Part shown: piece by piece, positions 1 to 7,637 of the stretch
How the letters are laid out: the number at the start of each line of letters is the position of its first letter
Position numbering within the stretch: position 1 is the first letter of the stretch
Assembly: GCF_000423205.1 (NCBI RefSeq)
Contig: NZ_AUHN01000004.1
Span: forward strand, 372,001-436,000
DNA: 64,000 bases
DNA from: Jonesia quinghaiensis DSM 15701
GTDB lineage: Bacteria; Actinomycetota; Actinomycetes; Actinomycetales; Cellulomonadaceae
Reading direction: 5' to 3'
The notes under the pieces: generated by a model
What the model saw: only the letters and a program-made list of their open reading frames with translations
Told to the model about the DNA's origin: nothing
Databases searched by the model: none
Translations under genes and position numbers: made by a program

Positions 1-13
1 CCTTCAGGCCTAG

Positions 14-27
14 TTAGGTCAACCTAA
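14..27. promoter_or_regulatory. Inverted repeat TTAGGT-CA-ACCTAA, possible operator
   Basis: Perfect 6-bp arms around CA. The arms resemble DtxR/IdeR iron-box half sites, but the spacing is shorter than the usual 19-bp box. The gene it would control lies outside the window, so the role is unproven. Confidence 0.25.
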
Positions 28-56
28 GCCCACAGGCTGGTTGTTGATGGAAAGAG

Positions 57-96
57 GTGTGCCCGGTAGCCGTGACATCACGACTACCGGGCACAC
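57..96 (-). terminator. Stem-loop terminator of the secreted DUF6055-like gene
   Basis: The arms GTGTGCCCGGTAG (57-69) and CTACCGGGCACAC (84-96) are perfectly complementary. After one mismatch the stem continues as CGTGA/TCACG. It lies just past the stop of the minus-strand gene. On the minus strand it is followed by CTCTTT, a short U-rich tail. Confidence 0.7.
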
Positions 97-117
97 GCAT
101 CGTTATGTTGCGGGGCC

Positions 118-2511
118 CTACTTCACAACCCGCCAGGTTGCATCAGCCCGTGAAACGGCGGTGAGAACCGGGTCAACGTACAGCACGTATCCGTAGTGCC
201 GTAGGTAGCGGTCAGGTGCGCTAACTGCCTCGAAAGACACCGCCGATGCGTCGGCAAGCCCTGGTATCTCGCGGAACGTTGCCGATTGGGCGAATGCAGC
301 TGTGCCGTCGTTGCGTTCCACTTTCACTTCCCGGCCAACTTGGCGCAGGTAATAGCCGGGGAAGTTCGCTGATTCAAAAGACACCCTGGTGCCGTCACCG
401 GTGCTGAGCCCAGCGACTCGCTTCCAGTTCCAGTCGTCAGTGTTCTGCAACGGGTCAATCCGGCCCACGTAGTGCTGGTGGCGAATGAAACGCTGTGGGA
501 AGTTATACGACTGCACAGTCACCGGGGTTGCCGTGACCGGCGCCCCTGGGGTGGTGGGGTCTGTTGGGTTGGTTGGTTGTGGTGTTGGTGCCGGGTTAGT
601 GGGTTCTGGTTCAGGCGTCGGCTCAGGCGCCGGTGTTGTTGGCTCGCCGCCCGACACTGGTGGTTTCGCCGTGTAGTCGGCTGCGGTGGGTTTGCGTGTC
701 ACTTCACTGACCGGTGCAGTGAGGTTGCGCATCGGGTGGGTTTTTTTGGTGTCGTCATCAGCAAACCCGTACCACACCCCGGACTCAAAACTGGTGGGCC
801 ACAGTTCATTGTCACCGTGGATTTGGGCGTTACCCGACACGGTGATGTTTGATTGGAATGCACCAACACCACGGAACGTCGTGTTGATGACCGCGTTTCC
901 GCTGATCTTTGCGTTGCCGCGCACAAGGGACATCCCCCGAACAACTGCGTTGTCGGTGACGGTGCCGCTCATGATGGTGGCGTGGTCTTCGATCCGTGCG
1001 TTACCGGACACTGTCCCGCCCAGTACTCGGGCGCGGGGACCTACATACGCTGACTGTGCGACAGTGGCACCGTTTGCTACCCAACCGCCTCCGTTGCTGT
1101 GTGCGCGACCTGCCGGCTTTGGTAGTTCAGCGGGCTTTGCACCCGTGAGGTCAACAGTCCAGGGGTAACGGTAGATCGAGTAGTACGGCTGGTTGTGCTT
1201 GATGCTCTGGAGTTCAGTGGGAGCGCCAAGCACCGTGAGGTACACGCCTTTATCCCCAGATTTTAGGGGCACGTTAACCGTTCCGTTAGTGGTTTTGTTC
1301 AGTGCGGAGTAGCGCGGTTTACCGTCAGCGCCTTCCACAACAACACCCCAACGCCACCCGGACGCTGCCTTGCCGGGGTTGGATGGTTCATTCTCGAAGC
1401 CGGGAAGTTTCGCAGTAGCTGAGTCGCCTTGCACAATCCCGTTGAAACCCACGGTGATGCTTGATGCCCCAGCGTCTGGCATCAGGCGCACCACGTTGTA
1501 ACCCCAGCGTTGTGGGGCTGCCTCAAAGGGAACGGAGTAACGTCCAGCCACACCATCAACGGTGTTCAGTGGTGTGAGGCGCATGGTGCGGTCACCGGTG
1601 AGGTTGTCGAAACCGCCATAAGCTTTGCGGTACGTGTCTGTGCCGTAGTCCCAGGTGATGTTACGCATCGCCCAGTTCCCAAATTCGTCGTTAAGACGAT
1701 CGATGGACCAGCCTTGGTTTTTCATCAACACCGCGAAGGGGTCAGCGGTGTTGTAACCAGATGTTCCAGGTTTTGGCGCGTTTTTCCACAAGCCTTGTAC
1801 CGCGTCGATGCCGTGGTTGATCTTGACGTACTCCCAGAACTGCCAGTTGCAGTAGTTGTTGCGGGTGGAGCCGTAGTACAGGTTGGTGTTATTGACGAAC
1901 AGTTCGGAGCAGTGCACGTTACTGCGGAACTCGGGGAGTTGGTGGGTCATCCAGTTGGCGTGGGATTCCCAGATCCACCCCACATAGGGGGAGTCACGGA
2001 ATGACTTGGTTGATCCTTGCAACGCGTGAGTGAGTTCGTGGGCAAGACCCCACCGGTCTTTGAGCGCCCCGGGGCCAATCCACATACCCATTGCGCCTTC
2101 ACCGGTGACACCACCAGTCAGGGCATAGCTTGGGTCAATTTCGATGTTGACTCGGCGTTTTGTGGAGGAGTCGCAGTGCGGTTCGGGAAAACTAATGGGG
2201 GCGGTCATGAAGTGGCCCCAAATTTCCTCAAGGGATTTCGCTGCCGTTTCTACATCAGCTTTTTTGATGTCGGAGCTTTTCCACCGGAACGAGAAATGTT
2301 CGGAAGTGTATTGCTCTGGAAACATTTTGACCGCTGGGTCTGTGGTCCATGTGCCTGCTGTGCAGGTGGCGCTGGTTGCGGTAGCTACTGGTGCTTTTGT
2401 TATTCCGGTTGTGGTTGCTGCGTTTGCTGCGGCGGGAATGCTCAGCATTGAACCGAATAATGCACCAACGAGCGCGATTCCTGACAGACGACTGATACGT
2501 CGTTGTCTCAT
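118..2511 (-). CDS. Secreted DUF6055/Svx-like putative metalloprotease with C-terminal AbfB domain
   Basis: The protein has 797 residues. An N-terminal arginine-rich signal peptide ends near the AANA stretch around residue 31, so it should be exported by Sec or Tat. A zinc-protease type HELTH motif lies at about residues 158-162, in a region resembling the DUF6055/Svx family. A stretch at about 490-570 has short repeats rich in GNA and VRG, suggesting a hexapeptide-type beta-helix. A proline/threonine linker (about 620-665) leads to an AbfB-like beta-trefoil, which in known enzymes binds arabinose-containing polysaccharide. The start is the ATG at 2511, six bases after AAAGGGG; the GTG two codons upstream would overlap that site. 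Metal dependence and substrate are inferred. A peptidase or glycan-binding adhesin acting on plant or wall polymers is plausible. Confidence 0.8.
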   Translation of the reverse strand: MRQRRISRLSGIALVGALFGSMLSIPAAANAATTTGITKAPVATATSATCTAGTWTTDPAVKMFPEQYTSEHFSFRWKSSDIKKADVETAAKSLEEIWGHFMTAPISFPEPHCDSSTKRRVNIEIDPSYALTGGVTGEGAMGMWIGPGALKDRWGLAHELTHALQGSTKSFRDSPYVGWIWESHANWMTHQLPEFRSNVHCSELFVNNTNLYYGSTRNNYCNWQFWEYVKINHGIDAVQGLWKNAPKPGTSGYNTADPFAVLMKNQGWSIDRLNDEFGNWAMRNITWDYGTDTYRKAYGGFDNLTGDRTMRLTPLNTVDGVAGRYSVPFEAAPQRWGYNVVRLMPDAGASSITVGFNGIVQGDSATAKLPGFENEPSNPGKAASGWRWGVVVEGADGKPRYSALNKTTNGTVNVPLKSGDKGVYLTVLGAPTELQSIKHNQPYYSIYRYPWTVDLTGAKPAELPKPAGRAHSNGGGWVANGATVAQSAYVGPRARVLGGTVSGNARIEDHATIMSGTVTDNAVVRGMSLVRGNAKISGNAVINTTFRGVGAFQSNITVSGNAQIHGDNELWPTSFESGVWYGFADDDTKKTHPMRNLTAPVSEVTRKPTAADYTAKPPVSGGEPTTPAPEPTPEPEPTNPAPTPQPTNPTDPTTPGAPVTATPVTVQSYNFPQRFIRHQHYVGRIDPLQNTDDWNWKRVAGLSTGDGTRVSFESANFPGYYLRQVGREVKVERNDGTAAFAQSATFREIPGLADASAVSFEAVSAPDRYLRHYGYVLYVDPVLTAVSRADATWRVVK

Positions 2512-2750
2512 TGTCACCCCTTTACGTTATTTCCTGATTGATTAGGTTGCACGTGCTGGTTCCCGACACTACGGGAGGGGTGGGGAGATAACTATCGGCC
2601 ATTCTCCACGGGTTGACTGCACCATGTTTTCGCAGTGTCGCCGCAGCGAACCGGTTCATAGCAACGGGGGACAGGCGACCTCAGTACCAGACGGGCTGGT
2701 TCGGAACTACCCCATGGCCACGGGATAACCTGGGCGGGTGGGAAACGAAC

Positions 2751-2777
2751 AGGCACAGCCTGGGGCTGGCTGTGCCT
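2751..2777 (-). terminator. Stem-loop downstream of heme oxygenase
   Basis: Arms AGGCACAGCC and GGCTGTGCCT form a perfect 10-bp stem with a 7-nt loop. It lies 57 bases beyond the stop of the minus-strand heme oxygenase gene. The tail (GTTCGTTTCC) is only weakly U-rich. Confidence 0.5.
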
Positions 2778-2833
2778 TGATTGCTGGGGTTAGTTGCTTG
2801 TTAATTGCTTGCCGTTGGCTGCGTGCTGGTGTG

Positions 2834-3481
2834 TTACGCGCCGAGGGCATCAAAAACGGCGGCGTTGAGTTCGTATGCGCGCCGGGTTTCAGCGATGAGG
2901 CGGTCGTCCTGCTCAGGGGTGAGTTCAAGGGCATCGATCTGCTCCCGGTATGACCGCTTGTAGGGCACTGGTTTGTCGATTCCTGCGAACTGGTAGAAGT
3001 TGAGTTGCTCGTCAGTTGCCCCATAGTGGCGGGTCATCATGGTGGCAATGATTTGCCCCCCGGAGAGGTCCCCGAGGTAGCGGGTGTAGTGGTGCGCCAG
3101 GTAGATGCTGTAGTGCTGGTCGCTGACTACGGCGAGGTGCGCCGCGTAGGCGGCAGTGGCATCGAGAACAGGGAAGCGGGTGCGCCAGTCTGGGTAACCC
3201 AAAGCAATCAAGTCCGATGCAATAGCTGCACTTCGGTGTAGTCGCGCGTCGCGCAGGAACGCCGGGTCGCTGGGGTTAGCGCGCGCTTCCAGGGCCACGT
3301 AGACAGGGGCGAGTTGGGACAGGTAGCGGGCGTACTCGCCGAGGTCTAGTTCACCGCCCATCAGCGAGCCGATGTATGTCTTGTTTTCTGCGGATTTGTG
3401 TTCAGCCATCGTGGACTCACGAAGCCGCTCCGACCGTGAAAGTGTGATCTGGTTCTGACGGGTCGTCACATTAACTGTCAT
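2834..3481 (-). CDS. hmuO: Heme oxygenase (HmuO/HO-1 family)
   Basis: The 215-residue protein opens heme with O2 and electrons to give biliverdin, CO and iron, a cytoplasmic iron-acquisition step. The proximal-ligand region STMAEH puts the heme-binding histidine at about residue 28. The distal helix motif GDLSGGQ follows at about residues 137-143; its glycines let the helix kink over the heme. Length matches the corynebacterial enzyme. It is monocistronic, with a hairpin downstream. A -10-like TATACT lies only 7-8 bases before the ATG, so the transcript may be nearly leaderless. An iron-box-like sequence overlaps the expected -35 region, which fits iron repression. No heme-uptake genes lie next to it. 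Confidence 0.92.
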   Translation of the reverse strand: MTVNVTTRQNQITLSRSERLRESTMAEHKSAENKTYIGSLMGGELDLGEYARYLSQLAPVYVALEARANPSDPAFLRDARLHRSAAIASDLIALGYPDWRTRFPVLDATAAYAAHLAVVSDQHYSIYLAHHYTRYLGDLSGGQIIATMMTRHYGATDEQLNFYQFAGIDKPVPYKRSYREQIDALELTPEQDDRLIAETRRAYELNAAVFDALGA

Positions 3482-3488
3482 GACAGCC

Positions 3489-3524
3489 AGTATAGAACGA
3501 GAAAGTAAGGTAACCCTAGGTGAT
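3489..3524 (-). promoter_or_regulatory. Heme oxygenase promoter with DtxR/IdeR-like box
   Basis: On the minus strand TATACT (3494-3489) is a good -10 element. Just upstream, 3506-3524 on the plus strand reads TAAGGTAACCCTAGGTGAT, matching about 12 of 19 positions of the DtxR/IdeR consensus, with a strong left half. Repressor binding there would cover the -35 region. Regulation by iron is inference. Confidence 0.4.
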
Positions 3525-3643
3525 CTAGGTCACTAATATGTGGCACGGGCGAGGTGCTGACGTACGACCGTGAGACGTCGCGAAGAACTGTGAAGGTATG
3601 CCCCAAAAAGGATGCTCAACGAATAACGGGTTATCATCTCTTC

Positions 3644-3703
3644 ATGGAATCTACTGATTGGTTCGTCGCACGCCCAACAAACCCCACACTGCCACGACAA
3701 TGA
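3644..3703 (+). pseudogene. Decayed remnant of a third PLDc_N-type peptide gene
   Basis: A 19-codon open frame ends WFVARPTNPT..., almost the same as the tails WFIARPKNPTNTP and WFIARPKKPTNTP of the two intact genes downstream. Just before this tail the next frame reads LLIG, recalling the LPxxG segment that precedes WFIARP in the intact copies. This suggests an internal deletion joined the two parts. Confidence 0.45.
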
Positions 3704-3764
3704 AACGCACTATGTTCACCGCAAATAGTTCTTATTAGTTCCATCGAAAACTAAAGGTAAATCC

Positions 3765-3995
3765 GTGTCTCCTTCGTATGTTATTTCCACAATATTGCTC
3801 CTCATGGCGCTAGGTGCAGTCCTCACTATCGCCGCGCTTGTGAGCGTCATGCGCACTCCAGCGCTTGACCAAACGAACCGGATCATCTGGGTGGTCGTCG
3901 TGCTGATGCTCCCGGTCATTGGCGCAATCGCGTGGTTCATCGCACGCCCCAAAAATCCAACCAACACCCCAAGCAACAAGCACTTCACGCACTGA
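3765..3995 (+). CDS. PLDc_N-domain small membrane protein, copy 1
   Basis: This 76-residue protein has two hydrophobic helices (about 6-28 and 38-60) separated by a short polar loop. The conserved RIIW...LP..G.IAWFIARP core is typical of the PLDc_N family, small two-helix proteins related to the N-terminal anchor of cardiolipin synthases. The catalytic HKD domain is absent. The start is GTG, seven bases after AAAGG. Copy 2 lies 163 bases downstream on the same strand, and a decayed copy lies upstream. Function is unknown; an immunity, stress or membrane-chaperone role would be guesswork. Confidence 0.75.
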   Translation: MSPSYVISTILLLMALGAVLTIAALVSVMRTPALDQTNRIIWVVVVLMLPVIGAIAWFIARPKNPTNTPSNKHFTH

Positions 3996-4063
3996 TTACC
4001 CCTGCTCGGGATCACCCTCGGCTTTTGGCGGCGCTCATGGATGGGCTGGCACAAAACCGGCCC

Positions 4064-4092
4064 TCTCCACCCCGGAATCTCACGGGTGGAGA
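4064..4092 (+). terminator. Weak stem-loop between the two PLDc_N genes
   Basis: Arms TCTCCACCC and GGGTGGAGA form a 9-bp stem with an 11-nt loop. No U-run follows, so termination is uncertain. Confidence 0.3.
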
Positions 4093-4158
4093 ATGGTCAC
4101 AAATTATGAAATGAGTTTCAGAAAGATAGAATGAATTAAAATTGCTTAGTATGGCGGC

Positions 4159-4374
4159 ATGGATTTTGTTTTTCTATTAGCGCTATATGCCGGCGTCGCG
4201 CTTGTCATCGCTGCGATCATCAGCATCTTGTGCTCACCAGCACTAGAACTCACAAGCCGAATCATCTGGCTCGCAGTTGTGATGCTCCTGCCTCTGCTTG
4301 GCCCCATTGCTTGGTTTATCGCACGCCCCAAGAAACCAACCAACACCCCAGGCAACGAAGACCTCACACACTGA
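4159..4374 (+). CDS. PLDc_N-domain small membrane protein, copy 2
   Basis: A 71-residue paralogue of the gene at 3765. It has two predicted membrane helices (about 5-25 and 35-57), the same RIIW...LP..G.IAWFIARP core and the same Pro/Asn/Thr-rich tail ending in LTH. The ribosome-binding site is weak (GGCGG directly upstream). The conservation of the core and tail against a more variable first helix suggests both copies are or recently were under selection. No function can be assigned from sequence. Confidence 0.72.
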   Translation: MDFVFLLALYAGVALVIAAIISILCSPALELTSRIIWLAVVMLLPLLGPIAWFIARPKKPTNTPGNEDLTH

Positions 4375-4456
4375 CTTGCACCCTGCAAGAGAAAAGCCGC
4401 ATGTCGGTGACGCGATTGAGTGGGGTTGCTGCGAAAACGCCTCTCTGTCCCCCGTG

Positions 4457-5053
4457 TCAGGGGTGCAGACTCGCATCAGCGTCAGTCATACGCCACGACA
4501 AAAAGTCCACCGTAAATCCGGAACGCGAGGGTGCACAGCAAAACGGCCCGGCTGTGACTGTTGCTGTGGCGTCTAGCGGCGCCACCCGGACAAGTTGCCA
4601 GGCCTCGTCGTCCACCCGCGCCCGGATGGTTAACGCATTACCAGACCGGCTCCCACGAATAGTGACGTTGCGCCCCGCCCAGCTTGGCACGGGTGACAGC
4701 GACCAGTCCGACATGCCACGGGTAACCACTGCCCCAAGGTTCTCGATGCCGTCACTGAGTTCCACACCAACTTTTGTCCAGTTCTGTGCATCAACGCGAA
4801 CAAACAGGCCCGCTTGATCAAACTGATCGGTGAAGTCCAACCGGAACGTCACCTCCATGGCTGAATCCTTTGGAAACTCCGCGAGGAGGGCATGTTCAGT
4901 GTCGTGCACAAACCCATACGACGTTGTGCGCCACGCATCGCTGCCTTTTTGGGCGGTCACCCGCAGTGTCGAACCGTCTTCGTCTACCCGAACCGGCTCA
5001 TTAGTCCACGCACCGTGTGACCATTCCATGTTCGTCACCATTTTGTGCCCCAT
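4457..5053 (-). CDS. DUF1349 family protein
   Basis: A 198-residue soluble protein. The pattern WRTTSYGF..., then a beta-rich stretch with FDQAGLFVR and W.KVGVE...., is typical of DUF1349, a concanavalin-like beta-sandwich related to yeast Ree1. No signal peptide or membrane helix is seen, so it is probably cytoplasmic. The start is the ATG at 5053, with AAGAG about eight bases upstream; an in-frame GTG lies three codons earlier. Family members are often found near carbohydrate genes, but the neighbours here give no such context and the substrate is unknown. Confidence 0.8.
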   Translation of the reverse strand: MGHKMVTNMEWSHGAWTNEPVRVDEDGSTLRVTAQKGSDAWRTTSYGFVHDTEHALLAEFPKDSAMEVTFRLDFTDQFDQAGLFVRVDAQNWTKVGVELSDGIENLGAVVTRGMSDWSLSPVPSWAGRNVTIRGSRSGNALTIRARVDDEAWQLVRVAPLDATATVTAGPFCCAPSRSGFTVDFLSWRMTDADASLHP

Positions 5054-5098
5054 TCTTACCACTCTTATTGCTGCGCAGGTATTAGCCTATTTCTTCTT

Positions 5099-5569
5099 CT
5101 AGTTTTCGTTGTTTATGAGAGCGCGTCGGGTTGTGCGCGCGTGTTTCCATGTGTGGATCAAGCAGCCCACCCACACGACCGCAGCCGTCACCCCATATAC
5201 CCTATATGGCCCATATAGGGTATATAAACTATTCGGCTTCCAGATGTCGGATGACAGTGGAAACCAGTACGAGGGGGCGCCGTCAATCCACCAGGCTAAG
5301 ATGCACGACAGCATACCGCTGGCATATAGCACCACGGGGAGAACCAGCAACGCGTACAGCGGTGGGGCTGGTTTCGACGTCCACATCATCAGTATGAACG
5401 CACCAACCGGGATGACGATAGGACCGATATAAAGAAGCGGTACAACGTACCAAAATAATTCCGAATCCATCAGAACGAAATACGCGGTCTGAGAGATCGC
5501 TAATGCTACTGCCGGCCACATCACTGTTTTCCACACGGGCGTGGGGGTTTCGAGTGTTTGAGTCTCCAT
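5099..5569 (-). CDS. Hypothetical four-helix membrane protein
   Basis: A 156-residue protein with about four hydrophobic segments (near residues 15-35, 42-66, 72-96 and 125-145). I do not recognise a family. The chosen ATG at 5569 follows AGAGAGAAG at good spacing; the longer frame to 5608 has no ribosome-binding site. The coding sequence contains a perfect 31-nt palindrome (5195-5225) coding for a Tyr/Leu-rich loop before the last helix, possibly an inserted element kept in frame. Confidence 0.6.
   Translation of the reverse strand: METQTLETPTPVWKTVMWPAVALAISQTAYFVLMDSELFWYVVPLLYIGPIVIPVGAFILMMWTSKPAPPLYALLVLPVVLYASGMLSCILAWWIDGAPSYWFPLSSDIWKPNSLYTLYGPYRVYGVTAAVVWVGCLIHTWKHARTTRRALINNEN
5195..5225. 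repeat. Perfect 31-nt palindrome inside a membrane-protein gene
   Basis: The 15-base arm ATATACCCTATATGG, a central C, and its exact complement CCATATAGGGTATAT. It is A/T-rich compared with the surrounding gene and could form a cruciform or RNA hairpin. It stays in frame with the host gene. Confidence 0.8.
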
Positions 5570-5619
5570 ATATCTTCTCTCTGGGCGGGGAGTGGCTTCG
5601 CCGGCCATTAGGGCACCAT

Positions 5620-5889
5620 TCAGTCCTCAAACTTTGGAGCATCAACTGGCAAGGAAGCCCACAGCTCGCGTAACTCTGCGCGCTTGGCTTCAATCGCAGA
5701 GCGACTGTCGAAATCAACCGCCCGCACCTCAGCACTCAACCGATACATCACACGCCGCCAATGCTCAGCCTCCTGCGGAGTCTCCGCGGCCCGCTGCCAA
5801 GCGACATAACGACCACTAATACGTGTCGCAAGCTCACGCATCGCTTCATAAATCGTCGGGTTAAACACCCGATCATCATCAACATTCAT
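5620..5889 (-). CDS. Hypothetical helical protein, paralogue of the gene near 7.7 kb
   Basis: The protein has 89 residues and is almost entirely helical and charged. It contains ISGRYVAW, EAEHW and a near-invariant tail IEAKRAELRELWASLPVD. The gene at 7638-7994 is clearly homologous along the full length. The start is taken as the ATG at 5889, nine bases after GGGAGG; an ATG directly abutting GGGAGG is less likely. Both copies sit in the Fic/antitoxin island, on opposite strands. I do not recognise the family. A small accessory or antitoxin-like protein is possible but unsupported by motifs. Confidence 0.6.
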   Translation of the reverse strand: MNVDDDRVFNPTIYEAMRELATRISGRYVAWQRAAETPQEAEHWRRVMYRLSAEVRAVDFDSRSAIEAKRAELRELWASLPVDAPKFED

Positions 5890-6107
5890 CAAAAGCATCC
5901 TCCCAACAGGTGGACAGTCGTTCATCCCTCAGGGTTACTCATGATGTCCCTTTTACCGGAAACCTCATGCTAGAGAAATCATTCCCTCAGCGATGGGATA
6001 TTTGATGAGTTTTATGCACACATTGCGTGCAAAAAGCCTGCCCGTTGTACAGAATCGTCTTCCGTAACTGGAGGCAGGGAAATGCCCCATCCCGATAGAT
6101 CGCACCC

Positions 6108-6539
6108 CTAAGCGGGTGGCGTGGCTTTGTCGATACTCAGTTTTCCACCCACAGCATGGGCGATGCGTGAAAGCATCACCCAGCCTGGTGCTTGGGCGCC
6201 GTTCTCTATTGCGGAGATCACTGTTTGTCGGGTTCCGGCACGTTGGGCGAGTTCTGTTTGAGAAAGTCCAGCATCGATGCGTGCATCGTAGACAAGTTCA
6301 GCCAGTTGTAGCCGCGCCTCGGCTTCAATGCTGGCAGCCTCATATTTTGCGCGCCCTTCAGGAGTCATCGCAGCGAGGGCTTGTTCGTGAGCTTCTTCCC
6401 ACGGGGTAGTTTTCATGTAGCCCATCTTCTCACTTCGACCCTCTACCAAGTAAATGATTTGATAACCCTCCCAATCTAGTGCAAAAGTGATCCATCTATC
6501 TTGCTTGTGCACGCCTTTTAATTTGACATGCGGTTTCAT
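6108..6539 (-). CDS. XRE-family (HigA-like) DNA-binding protein
   Basis: The 143-residue frame has a helix-turn-helix of the Cro/CI type at about residues 80-130 (GLSQTELAQRAG...TVISAIENG). This matches antitoxins and phage-type repressors. The first 41 residues look different and could be a fused remnant of an upstream toxin or of a longer leader. An internal ATG at 6416 lies nine bases after GAGAAG and would give a 102-residue protein. The first ATG at 6539 has only A/T-rich sequence before it and no ribosome-binding site. No intact toxin lies beside it on the same strand, so it may be an orphan antitoxin or a regulator of the island. Confidence 0.7.
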   Translation of the reverse strand: MKPHVKLKGVHKQDRWITFALDWEGYQIIYLVEGRSEKMGYMKTTPWEEAHEQALAAMTPEGRAKYEAASIEAEARLQLAELVYDARIDAGLSQTELAQRAGTRQTVISAIENGAQAPGWVMLSRIAHAVGGKLSIDKATPPA

Positions 6540-6603
6540 AAATTAATATTGAACATTATTGCCAATCCGACTCTATACTTCACGTAACACGAACAGATAT
6601 TGC

Positions 6604-6632
6604 TTGGCTCTCACTGATAGAATTACTCTAAT
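6604..6632 (+). promoter_or_regulatory. Promoter of the VbhA-like/Fic operon
   Basis: TTGGCT (6604-6609), a 17-bp spacer and TCTAAT (6627-6632) make a good sigma-70 promoter in an A/T-rich stretch. The ribosome-binding site AGGGGTGAGG and ATG (6651) follow directly, so the leader is short. Confidence 0.5.
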
Positions 6633-6650
6633 TTTAAGGGGTGAGGTTTA

Positions 6651-6854
6651 ATGAACCAATCGACATCGCGCAATCCGCAGTTCACCGATGAGGAGGCCGC
6701 TGACAGGTTGGCTTTCGCGGAGGCGGCGTTGGGAGCTGCGGGACACGAGGTCACTGATCCTTATTTGCGAGAGTTGCTTGCTCAACATGCACGTGGCGAG
6801 ATTTCTGGTGATCAGGCCCGTGAGTTGGGTCGGAAGCACATCAGCGGTAACTGA
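6651..6854 (+). CDS. VbhA-like Fic antitoxin
   Basis: A 67-residue helical protein directly before the Fic toxin gene (12-base gap), as in VbhA-VbhT pairs. The tail RGEIS...ARELG.KHI is typical of the antitoxin VbhA domain. In known class I Fic systems an (S/T)xxxE(G/N) motif in the antitoxin helix blocks ATP binding. Here the matching stretch reads AEAALGAAG, so the classic motif is not visible. It may use another contact or be weak. AGGGGTGAGG lies well placed before the ATG. A 66% identical second copy lies at 9491 without a toxin. Confidence 0.75.
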   Translation: MNQSTSRNPQFTDEEAADRLAFAEAALGAAGHEVTDPYLRELLAQHARGEISGDQARELGRKHISGN

Positions 6855-6866
6855 GGGGCGATAGGG

Positions 6867-7529
6867 ATGGCGCGTCAGCAGTCACGCACACGTACCTGGG
6901 ATGATTACTTCATTCCGGGTACTTCTGTGTTGCGCAATAACTTCACCAGTTCGGAGAAGCCCTACGGTGAGACTGATCCTGCGAGAATCACCGCTCTAGA
7001 GGAGTATTTCACCAGTATTCGGATAGCAGAGTTACGCACTAATCCCATTGAGGGCCGGTTTGACTATGACCACATGAAGGCTATTCACGCCTATGTGTTT
7101 CAGGACGTTTATGAGTGGGCAGGCCAGGAACGCACCGCACCCAGGGCTGGGCCGATGACCAAGGCTGGTCACAGTTATTACCCAGCAGGGCCAGCATTAA
7201 CTGCGGCTGCCGAAGCGGAGTACGCCAAACTCGCGAAAGCGGATCACCTTCGCGGGTTGGATCGGGGGCCGTTCGTGGCTGAGTTGGCTGAGCGGTGGGG
7301 TGAGCTGAATGTTGTGCATTCCTTTAGGGAAGGCAACACCCGTACCCAGTTCGCGTTCTTCTCCCAGGTGTGTGATCAGGCTGGCTACCGCTTAGACACT
7401 GAAGCCTTCCGGCCCGGCAACCCGCTGCGTGATGAGTTTGTCCAAGCCCGCTTCCATAGCCAAGACACCGGAAACAACGGCAAGCTCGCCGCTTTTTTAG
7501 CTAGTGCTATCTCTCCAATGCAGCCGTAG
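6867..7529 (+). CDS. fic: Fic-domain protein adenylyltransferase (toxin)
   Basis: A 220-residue single-domain Fic protein that should transfer AMP (or another nucleotide monophosphate) to a target hydroxyl. The Fic motif HSFREGNTRTQ starts with the catalytic histidine at residue 151. The second glycine of the usual HPFxEGNGR motif is a threonine, as in many actinobacterial relatives. The N-terminal DDYFIPGTSVLRN and the flap region DVYEWAGQERTAPR are typical of VbhT/BepA-type proteins. There is no C-terminal conjugation-signal domain, so this is a plain toxin rather than a secreted effector. It is co-transcribed with the upstream antitoxin. Known targets of VbhT-like proteins are gyrase and topoisomerase IV; for this protein that is inference. 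Confidence 0.9.
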   Translation: MARQQSRTRTWDDYFIPGTSVLRNNFTSSEKPYGETDPARITALEEYFTSIRIAELRTNPIEGRFDYDHMKAIHAYVFQDVYEWAGQERTAPRAGPMTKAGHSYYPAGPALTAAAEAEYAKLAKADHLRGLDRGPFVAELAERWGELNVVHSFREGNTRTQFAFFSQVCDQAGYRLDTEAFRPGNPLRDEFVQARFHSQDTGNNGKLAAFLASAISPMQP

Positions 7530-7637
7530 CAGGAACACGCGAACTGAAAACTCGTCAGAGCCGATACGATTGGCAACCCATTCTTGCGTAGTGAGAAGAC
7601 CGCCGCTGCGACCGGTTGAAAATCCCCAGGCACATAG

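Noticed and set aside
1-13. CCTTCAGGCCTAG shared with 13855-13867
   Set aside because: A 13-base match is expected many times by chance among all pairs in 64 kb, and the flanks do not match.
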